Source: Firmicutes bacterium ADurb.Bin467 (GTDB taxonomy: Bacteria; Bacillota; Clostridia; Christensenellales; Aristaeellaceae). Taken from it: 10,917 nucleotides of DNA. Under the pieces are notes generated by a model that had not been told where the DNA came from, made no database searches, and saw nothing but the letters and a program-made list of their open reading frames with translations. Below are positions 5,972 through 10,917 of the stretch, piece by piece. Both the position numbers and the translations under genes were made by a program. Positions within the stretch are counted from its first letter, which is position 1. Each line of letters begins with the position of its first letter. Location: the NCBI GenBank assembly GCA_002068815.1, contig MWAC01000096.1, positions 1 through 10,917 of the forward strand. Direction: 5' to 3'.

Positions 5972-6930
5972 ACCCGTTTTTCTTCGATCCACCGACCGAC
6001 TTCGCATTCCGGTGCGGAGACTACGTGCCGTTCAAGGACCGTGAACTCTGCGAAAAGCTGCGCAAGATCAGCGGAAAGGATTTGGAGAAGCACCCGAACC
6101 CGGACTTCAACATCAAGGTGATGATGAACCCGCACCCGGTGCTGATCGCGACCTTGTTCGAGCGCATCCGGAGGTCCGACGAGCTCGACAAGCGGTGCAC
6201 GCTGATCCTCGGAAACCCCGAGCCGGAGACGTACATACCGGTCGCGCAGCTGATCAACTACCACCGCGTCAACTGCCGCAACGTCCACCTGTTCGCGATG
6301 GACGAGTGGGCCGACGACCAGGACAACATCGCGCCGGAGACCTACAAGGCGGGGTTCGCGCACTCGATGCTGAAGTATTTCTGGGCGCAGATCGACGAGG
6401 AACTCCGGATGCCGCTCAAAAACGTCCACTATCCGACGAATCAGAACATCTCGTATTATTCGAAGCTGATCGCGGACACCGGCGACGGCGGCGCGGACTT
6501 CTGCAGCTCGTCGCCCGGCTGGACCGGCCATATGGCGTTCATCGACCCGGTGGACGACTTCATGCAGGTCTCGAGCATGGAGGAGTATCTGCAGCAGGAG
6601 GCGCGCATCATCACGCTGCACCCGCTGACGGTCGCGCAGAACTCGCTGCACGGCGTGTTCGGGCAGTCGGGCTACATCGCGGACGTGCCGCCGAAGGCCG
6701 CGACGATCGGGCCGGTCGACGTGCTTCGGTCGCGCGAGCGGATGGAGGTGCACGCGCTGCTTACGAACAACACGTTCTCCTCGTGGCAGCGGATGACCTC
6801 GCGGCTCGTGCTGCACGGCCCGGTGTGCCCGCAGGTGCCCAGCTCGATGCTGCAGCTGATGAAGACGCAGGTGCTCGTCTCCGACGAGATCGCCGCGCCG
6901 TTCGAGAGCTGGGAGAAGGTCGGATACTGA
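5968..6930 (+). CDS. NagB-like isomerase/deaminase-fold protein, non-canonical active site
   Basis: A 320-residue protein of the glucosamine-6-phosphate isomerase / 6-phosphogluconolactonase fold. The core is recognisable: TLILGNPEPETYIPVA (78-93), VHLFAMDEW (106-114, D112 aligning with E. coli D72), and PGWTGHMAFIDP (183-194, H188 aligning with H143). Several defining residues are changed. The phosphate loop TGGT/TGST becomes NPEP (83-86). D141 becomes T186, and E148 becomes D193. Segments aligned with R172 and K208, which hold the sugar phosphate in E. coli NagB, read NSLH (225-228) and NNTFSS (267-272). It is about 50 residues longer than NagB, mainly at the N-terminus. AAAGGGGAG lies 8 nt before the ATG, which overlaps the NagA-like stop. 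It may isomerise or deaminate a sugar that lacks the usual phosphate; true NagB activity looks unlikely. Confidence 0.82.
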   Translation: MNPFFFDPPTDFAFRCGDYVPFKDRELCEKLRKISGKDLEKHPNPDFNIKVMMNPHPVLIATLFERIRRSDELDKRCTLILGNPEPETYIPVAQLINYHRVNCRNVHLFAMDEWADDQDNIAPETYKAGFAHSMLKYFWAQIDEELRMPLKNVHYPTNQNISYYSKLIADTGDGGADFCSSSPGWTGHMAFIDPVDDFMQVSSMEEYLQQEARIITLHPLTVAQNSLHGVFGQSGYIADVPPKAATIGPVDVLRSRERMEVHALLTNNTFSSWQRMTSRLVLHGPVCPQVPSSMLQLMKTQVLVSDEIAAPFESWEKVGY

Positions 6931-7128
6931 GAGGTTCCGGGGGGCCGGCGGTCGCGGGGTTTTCAGCCGGGAAAGGTCGGGCGCTGTGTGCCGGGGGCAG
7001 TCCGGAGGCGTCCGGCGGGGTCGCGGCGGCGTTCGCGAACCGGAAGGCCGGGCGGGAATGGAGATCGACGGGCGGCGACCCGAAGAATGCTGTAGGTCGG
7101 CAAACCGGGCAAAGGGCCCGGCGGGGCT

Positions 7129-7166
7129 GCGGCGGCCGGTTGCGGATTGGGAAATCCGGCCGCCGC
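7129..7166. repeat. 11-bp perfect inverted repeat
   Basis: GCGGCGGCCGG (7129-7139) pairs with CCGGCCGCCGC (7156-7166) across a 16-nt loop. This is a very stable all-GC stem without a direct U-run. It may end or protect the upstream mRNA. Confidence 0.7.
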
Positions 7167-7227
7167 GCTCCGTCGAATTTGGACGGGAGTGTTAAGTTTT
7201 TACGGATTAATAACAATTGCCGGCCGG

Positions 7228-7237
7228 ATCAATTGAT
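7228..7237. promoter_or_regulatory. palindrome overlapping the -35, possible operator
   Basis: ATCAATTGAT is a perfect 10-bp palindrome that overlaps the -35 hexamer at 7233-7238. A second CAATTG lies 16 bp upstream (7214-7219). It could be a regulator site, but short AT palindromes also arise by chance. Confidence 0.3.
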
Positions 7238-7261
7238 TCGGAGTTTCGCAGATGTTATAAT
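7233..7261 (+). promoter_or_regulatory. strong promoter of the ABC importer operon
   Basis: TTGATT (-35, 7233-7238), exactly 17 nt, TATAAT (-10, 7256-7261) preceded by TGT, so a full extended -10 element. Transcription would start near 7268, giving a leader of about 33 nt with GGGAGGT as ribosome binding site before the ATG at 7301. Confidence 0.85.
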
Positions 7262-7271
7262 AACGGTTACA
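7258..7271. promoter_or_regulatory. candidate LacI/CcpA-type operator (cre-like)
   Basis: The reverse strand reads TGTAACCGTTATTA. This matches the catabolite-responsive-element pattern TGWAANCGNTNWCA at all fixed positions but one. It has the central CG typical of LacI-family sites and covers the end of the -10 and the start point. Either CcpA or the LacI-type regulator at 1346-2377 could bind. The half-site CGGWTACA also occurs at 3333-3340 near the other operon's promoter, but CGGATACA is found inside coding sequence near 152 and 324 too. Confidence 0.5.
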
Positions 7272-7300
7272 GAGTCCAAATAGCGGGAGGTATTTTCAAG

Positions 7301-8320
7301 ATGAGTCAAGTCGGCGCCAGGGCTGCGAAAGAGAACCCCGTTCTCAAGGCACTCTCGAAATTCAGCAAGGACTTCATGTCCGTATTGGGCATCATTTTTC
7401 TGGGCGCCATACTGTCGCTCACTACGGAGAAGTTCCTGCAGTGGGACAACCTAAAGCTCATACTGCTTCAGTCCTCGACGGTGGCCATCTGCGCGCTCGG
7501 CCAGGCGATCATCCTCTTGACCGGCAACTTTGACCTCTCGCTCGGGCGAAACGTCGCGTTCACGAGCTGCCTCGGCGCGCTTTTGATGAAGGGCATGCTC
7601 TACGACGGCATGGCGCCGATGAACCCGACGCTGGTGATCCTGATCATCCTCGCGGCGGGCACGTTCATCGGCGTATGCAACGGCCTTCTGACCGCGTACG
7701 TAGGCCTCCCGGCGTTCATCGCGACCTTGGGCTTGCAGAACGTCTGCTACGGCCTCGCGAAGGTCATCACGAACGCGACGCCGATCGCGACGTTCCCGAA
7801 CTCGATCGCGTGGCTCGGCCGCGGGTTCGCATTTCCGGAGATTCTGAAAAAGAACCTGCCCTGGTGCGTCGTGCTGATGCTGGGCATCTACATCTTCGCG
7901 CAGTTCATCTTCACAAAGACGAAGCTCGGCCGCAACATCTACGCGGTCGGCGGCAACAAGGAAGCGGCGTTCTTCGCCGGCATCAACGTCAAGCGGTACA
8001 CGTTCCTCGCGTTTGTGATGGCGGGCTTCCTGGCGGCGTTCTCGGGCGTCGTGCTGATGAGCCGGCTGAACTCGGTCGCGATCACGAACGGACAGAGCTA
8101 CGAGTTCGACGCGGTCATCGGCTCGATCATCGGCGGCATCAGCCTGACCGGCGGCAAGGGGCGCTTGATCGGCACGATGTTCGGCATCATCTTCGTGATG
8201 CTGCTGTTCAACGGAATGACGCAGTGGAAGGTCGATGCGTTCATGCAGGACGTTCTCAAGGGCATCGTGCTCGTCATCGCCGTGACGCTGGACGTGCTGC
8301 GCAACCGGAAGCGCGTGTAG
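7301..8320 (+). CDS. ribose-type (CUT2) sugar ABC transporter permease
   Basis: A 339-residue integral membrane protein of the RbsC/BPD_transp_2 family. A short cytoplasmic N-terminus is followed by hydrophobic segments at about 27-41, 53-74, 84-97, 109-130, 135-152, 187-204, 234-254, 268-282 and 290-305, with a last one near 319-333. Family landmarks: TGNFDLSLG (74-82; usually TGGIDLSVG), YAVGGNKEAAFFAGINVKRY (214-233), SRLNSV (254-259) and GGISLTGGKG (278-287). It forms the membrane channel, probably as a dimer, for an unphosphorylated sugar-like ligand. The start at 7301 has GGGAGGT 9 nt upstream; further upstream the same frame runs back through the promoter and is not credible. First gene of the importer operon, 33 nt before the ATPase. 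Confidence 0.95.
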   Translation: MSQVGARAAKENPVLKALSKFSKDFMSVLGIIFLGAILSLTTEKFLQWDNLKLILLQSSTVAICALGQAIILLTGNFDLSLGRNVAFTSCLGALLMKGMLYDGMAPMNPTLVILIILAAGTFIGVCNGLLTAYVGLPAFIATLGLQNVCYGLAKVITNATPIATFPNSIAWLGRGFAFPEILKKNLPWCVVLMLGIYIFAQFIFTKTKLGRNIYAVGGNKEAAFFAGINVKRYTFLAFVMAGFLAAFSGVVLMSRLNSVAITNGQSYEFDAVIGSIIGGISLTGGKGRLIGTMFGIIFVMLLFNGMTQWKVDAFMQDVLKGIVLVIAVTLDVLRNRKRV

Positions 8321-8353
8321 CCATCCGCCCCAACTTTTGGGAAAGGACAGGGA

Positions 8354-9844
8354 ATGATGGAGAACGAATACATTCTGAGATTGCAGGGCATAACGAAGAG
8401 CTTCCCCGGCGTCAAGGCGCTGGACGGCGTGAGCTTTGACGTGAAGCGCGGGACGATCCACGCGCTGGTCGGCGAAAACGGCGCGGGAAAGTCGACGCTG
8501 ATCAAGATACTCGCGGGCATCTACCACGCGGACGAGGGAGCTCTCCACTTCAACGGCAGGGACAACGTCGCCTTCCGCACGCCGCACGAGTCGCACCAGG
8601 CGGGCATCGGCGTCGTCCACCAGGAGATCAAGCTGGCCGATCCGCTGACCGTCGCCGAGAACATGTTCGTCGGGAACCTCGTCTACACAAAGCTCGGGCT
8701 CGTCGACTGGAAGACGATGAAGAAGCGCGCGAGGCAGATCATCCGCGACCTCGGCATCGACATCGACGTCAACGCGCCGGTGAGCGCCCTCTCGGTCGCC
8801 AAGCAGCAGATCGTCGAAATCTGCAAGGCGGTCAACCTCGAGATGAAGCTTTTGATCATGGACGAGCCGTCGGCGACCCTGACCGAGCGCGAGCTCGAGA
8901 TCATGTTCGGCATCGTCCGCAAGCTGCGCGACGAGGGCATCACGATCATCTACATCTCGCACAGGCTCGACGAGATCTTCGAGCTCGCGGACATGGTGAC
9001 GGTGCTGCGCGACGGGAAGCACATAGGCACCGTGCCGGTCTCGTCGGTCACGCGCGACCGGTTGATCGCGATGATGGTCGGCCGCGAGCTCGGGCAGCAG
9101 TACCCCAAGGAGGAGATCGCAATCGGCGAGACCGTGCTCGAGGCGAAGGGCATCGTGCGCAGGGGCGTCCTCAAGGACATCAGCTTCTCGGTCAAGAAGG
9201 GCGAGATCTTCGGGATTTCCGGGCTCGTCGACTCGGGGCGGACGGAGCTCGCGCGCGCGATCTTGGGGATCGACCGGCTCGATTCGGGCGAGGTGTTCGT
9301 CCGGGGCAAGAAGGTCAACTACCGCGGCTTTCGCGACGCGATCCACGACGGGCTGGGGCTGATCCCCGAGGACCGGAAGAAGCAGGGGCTCGTGCAGATA
9401 TTCGACATCAAGACGAACATCTGCATGGTGAACCTCAAAAAAGTCATCCGCGCCGGGATCGTTCGGAAGCGGCTCGTCAACCGCTACGGCACGGAGTACG
9501 CGAAGAAGCTGCGCGTCGTGATGCCCTCGCTCGAGACGCAGGTGCAGTTCCTCTCCGGCGGCAACCAGCAGAAGGTCGTCGTCGCGAAGTGGCTGATGCA
9601 GGACAGCGAGATATTGATCCTCGACGAGCCGACCCGCGGCATCGACGTCGGCGCGAAGGCCGAAATCTATCGGCTGATGACGGAGATGGTCAAGGAGGGC
9701 AAGACCGTCATCGTGATCTCGTCCGAGATGCCGGAGCTCCTGGGCATGTGCGACCGCATCATGGTCATGCACGAGGGGCAGAAGAAGGGCGAGCTGACCC
9801 GCGAGGAGGCGAACCAGGAGCGCATCATGGCGCTGTGCGTGTAG
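8354..9844 (+). CDS. sugar ABC transporter ATP-binding protein, two ABC domains (RbsA-like)
   Basis: A 496-residue cytoplasmic ATPase of normal RbsA/MglA length with two fused ABC domains. Domain 1: Walker A GENGAGKST (40-48), signature LSVAKQQ (146-152), Walker B LLIMDEP (166-172), H-loop H203. Domain 2: degenerate Walker A GLVDSGRTE (290-298, the lysine replaced by Arg), signature LSGGNQQ (400-406), Walker B LILDEP (421-426). A degenerate second nucleotide site and a divergent first signature are usual for this subfamily, so they are not defects. AAAGGA lies 6 nt before ATG 8354; a second in-frame ATG follows at 8357 and could be the true start. It drives the permease encoded just upstream. 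Confidence 0.95.
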   Translation: MMENEYILRLQGITKSFPGVKALDGVSFDVKRGTIHALVGENGAGKSTLIKILAGIYHADEGALHFNGRDNVAFRTPHESHQAGIGVVHQEIKLADPLTVAENMFVGNLVYTKLGLVDWKTMKKRARQIIRDLGIDIDVNAPVSALSVAKQQIVEICKAVNLEMKLLIMDEPSATLTERELEIMFGIVRKLRDEGITIIYISHRLDEIFELADMVTVLRDGKHIGTVPVSSVTRDRLIAMMVGRELGQQYPKEEIAIGETVLEAKGIVRRGVLKDISFSVKKGEIFGISGLVDSGRTELARAILGIDRLDSGEVFVRGKKVNYRGFRDAIHDGLGLIPEDRKKQGLVQIFDIKTNICMVNLKKVIRAGIVRKRLVNRYGTEYAKKLRVVMPSLETQVQFLSGGNQQKVVVAKWLMQDSEILILDEPTRGIDVGAKAEIYRLMTEMVKEGKTVIVISSEMPELLGMCDRIMVMHEGQKKGELTREEANQERIMALCV

Positions 9845-9855
9845 CGCAACAACGA

Positions 9856-9879
9856 TTCAAACGGGGACGCCCCGTTGAA
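9856..9879 (+). repeat. intercistronic hairpin ahead of the binding-protein gene
   Basis: TTCAA-A-CGGGG (9856-9866), loop ACG, CCCCG-TTGAA (9870-9879): ten pairs with one bulged A. It lies between the ATPase stop and AAGGAGG (9889-9895) of the next gene. No U-run follows, so full termination is unlikely. It could stabilise the 5' end of a processed mRNA for the binding protein, normally the most abundant part of such systems (inference). Confidence 0.6.
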
Positions 9880-9903
9880 TAAAACATCAAGGAGGAAGAT
9901 ACA

Positions 9904-10875
9904 ATGAAGAAACTTGCGGCTCTGGTACTGGTTATGCTTCTCGCCCTTTCGGTGATTTCGGTCGCCGGCGCGGAGGAGCTCCCGCTCGCCGGCAAGAAGA
10001 TCGGCAACACGATCGTCTACAAGGGCGACGTGTGGTGCTTCTTGCTCGCGGAGGAGTTTGAAAAGCAGGCGAAGGCGCTCGGCGCGGAGATCGTCGTCGA
10101 TGACGGCGAGCTGAACGCCGAGGTTCAGACCCGTCAGATCGAGACCTACATCGCCAATAAGGTTGACGTCATCTTCGCCGACCCGGCGACCACCGACGGC
10201 TGCACCGAAGCCTTCATCAAGGCCAACGAGGCGGGCATCCCCGTGTTCACCTATGACTCCGCGCCCGCGTTCGAGGGCGTCATCACCCACACCGGCTGGG
10301 ATCAGTACGAGACGGGCGTCATCACTGCCAACTACGTCATCGACTGGGTCAACGAGAATATGGGCGGCAAGGCCAAGGTCATCCTGATCGGCAACTACTC
10401 TTCCGAGCACTGCATGACCCGCGAGGTCGCGTTCGAAGACACGATCAAGGGCACCGGCATCGAGGTCGTCTACAAGGCCGACTGCGCGGGCAACCGCGAG
10501 ACCGGCGCGAACGCCATCATGAACTACACAGATGACTTCGACATCGTCGTCTCCGTCGTCGACAACGGCGCGTGGGGCGCCGTGTCCGCCATCGAGGCGC
10601 GCGGCCTGGACAAGTACGTGTTCTGCATGGGCGCCTACGGCGACGAGCCGTTCTGCGCGCTGTACAACGATCACCCGATCTACAAGGCCGGCCTGATCGT
10701 CGACCCGGCCGAGATCGCCCGCATCACGCTCGAGAGCTACATCGCCTTCCTCAAGGACGGCAAGCCCGCCGGCGAGACGATCTTTGACCGCACGGTCAAT
10801 ATCCCGCTGTACATGGGCGACCACGAGAACATCACCCAGTACTACCCCTTCCCGAACGGCTACGACGCCGCGTAA
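9904..10875 (+). CDS. sugar ABC transporter substrate-binding protein (periplasmic-binding type 1), non-lipoprotein signal
   Basis: A 323-residue secreted binding protein of the RbsB-like family (Peripla_BP_4). The signal peptide has a KK N-region, a hydrophobic core (residues 4-20) and a probable signal-peptidase-I site AGA|EE after residue 23. There is no lipobox Cys. The mature part shows the type-1 fold pattern: IGNTIVYKGDVWCFLLAEEF (33-52), VQTRQIETYIANKVDVIFADP (74-94), GIPVFTYDS (111-119) and VVDNGAWGAVSAIEARGL (218-235). Cys are at 45, 100, 170, 194, 241 and 251, many for an exported protein. AAGGAGG with 8-nt spacing makes this the strongest ribosome binding site in the window. It is last in its operon, where related systems often place it either first or last. 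It captures the ligand and delivers it to the permease; the ligand cannot be named from sequence. Confidence 0.94.
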   Translation: MKKLAALVLVMLLALSVISVAGAEELPLAGKKIGNTIVYKGDVWCFLLAEEFEKQAKALGAEIVVDDGELNAEVQTRQIETYIANKVDVIFADPATTDGCTEAFIKANEAGIPVFTYDSAPAFEGVITHTGWDQYETGVITANYVIDWVNENMGGKAKVILIGNYSSEHCMTREVAFEDTIKGTGIEVVYKADCAGNRETGANAIMNYTDDFDIVVSVVDNGAWGAVSAIEARGLDKYVFCMGAYGDEPFCALYNDHPIYKAGLIVDPAEIARITLESYIAFLKDGKPAGETIFDRTVNIPLYMGDHENITQYYPFPNGYDAA

Positions 10876-10917
10876 GGGCGGAGGACAGGACGAATCGCGG
10901 GGGCGCGGCGCGAGCCG
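10876..10917. other. 3' flank of the importer operon
   Basis: The last 42 bases hold no start codon after the GGAGGA-like motif (10880-10885) and no complete terminator hairpin. Whether the operon continues cannot be seen. Confidence 0.5.

Larger units (their letters stand above)
6931..7300. other. GC-rich intergenic region between enzyme operon and importer operon
   Basis: About 370 bases with no supportable gene. The first 240 bases are very GC-rich and hold several inverted repeats: GTTCGCGAAC (7031-7040), GGGTCGC/GCGACCC (7018-7024, 7075-7081) and an 11-bp stem at 7129-7166. CCGTC/GACGG (7170-7174, 7182-7186) is followed by a T-rich run to 7201 and might be a weak terminator. Two stretches, from about 7010 and about 7117, look like diverged copies of one unit (both start CCGGCGGGG and run into GCGGCGGC). 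From about 7190 composition switches abruptly to AT-rich, holding the importer promoter. Confidence 0.65.

Noticed and set aside
6986..7195. Small + strand frame in the GC-rich gap (69 codons)
   Set aside because: No ribosome binding site, no domain, Arg/Gly-rich as expected of GC-rich non-coding sequence, and it runs through strong inverted repeats.
8854..9400. ATPase as a broken gene because the second Walker A lacks its lysine
   Set aside because: A degenerate second site is typical of the two-domain ribose-type ATPases; the frame is intact and of full length.
7451..9772. Very long open frame on the - strand (773 codons) opposite the importer genes
   Set aside because: It spans two clear + strand genes, its translation is Asp/Arg/Val/Leu-rich without any domain, and such antisense frames are expected from GC-rich codon use.

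Overview
The window comes from a high-GC, anaerobic, probably Gram-positive bacterium. A high-GC Clostridia-type gut lineage is my best guess. Evidence for this is a rubrerythrin-type oxidative-stress protein fused to a ferredoxin domain, a bacterial-type thiamine pyrophosphokinase (ThiN), strong AGGAGG-type ribosome binding sites, consensus sigma-A-type promoters and ribose-type ABC import. GC-rich codon use leaves long meaningless reading frames on opposite strands, which I have left out. There are nine protein genes and no RNA gene that I can support.

Layout. (1) 1-1128 (+): a multi-domain redox protein, cut at its 5' end by the window edge: 2[4Fe-4S] ferredoxin, helical linker, rubredoxin, di-iron rubrerythrin, rubredoxin. 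(2) 1129-1345: four consecutive inverted repeats between convergent genes, the last with a U-run, so at least a terminator for the + gene. (3) 2377-1346 (-): a LacI-family regulator, transcribed behind thiN (3044-2409, -) from a clear promoter at 3081-3109. (4) 3045-3510: divergent intergenic region with an inverted repeat at a weak forward promoter and a 45-bp directly repeated element just ahead of the next operon. (5) 3511-6930 (+): three tightly coupled catabolic genes: a cytoplasmic neutral-ceramidase-fold protein, a NagA-like amidohydrolase and a NagB-like isomerase/deaminase, separated by 1 nt and by an ATGA overlap. (6) 6931-7300: GC-rich intergenic region ending in a near-perfect promoter with an operator-like palindrome over its -10/+1. 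(7) 7301-10875 (+): a CUT2 (ribose-type) ABC importer in the order permease, ATPase, binding protein.

How they may work together. The importer probably brings in an unphosphorylated, carbohydrate-like ligand. The three-enzyme operon probably processes it, and the LacI-type protein probably senses it. Two of the enzymes lack residues that define the known reactions. The ceramidase-like protein keeps the zinc-site residues but has Asn where ceramidases have the catalytic Ser. The NagB-like protein has lost the phosphate-binding loop and the Arg/Lys that hold the sugar phosphate. No sugar kinase is present in the window. The most interesting reading is an uncharacterised amino-sugar or N-acyl-sugar pathway that may act on a non-phosphorylated or otherwise unusual substrate. 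That is inference from residue patterns and gene order, not something shown by the sequence alone.
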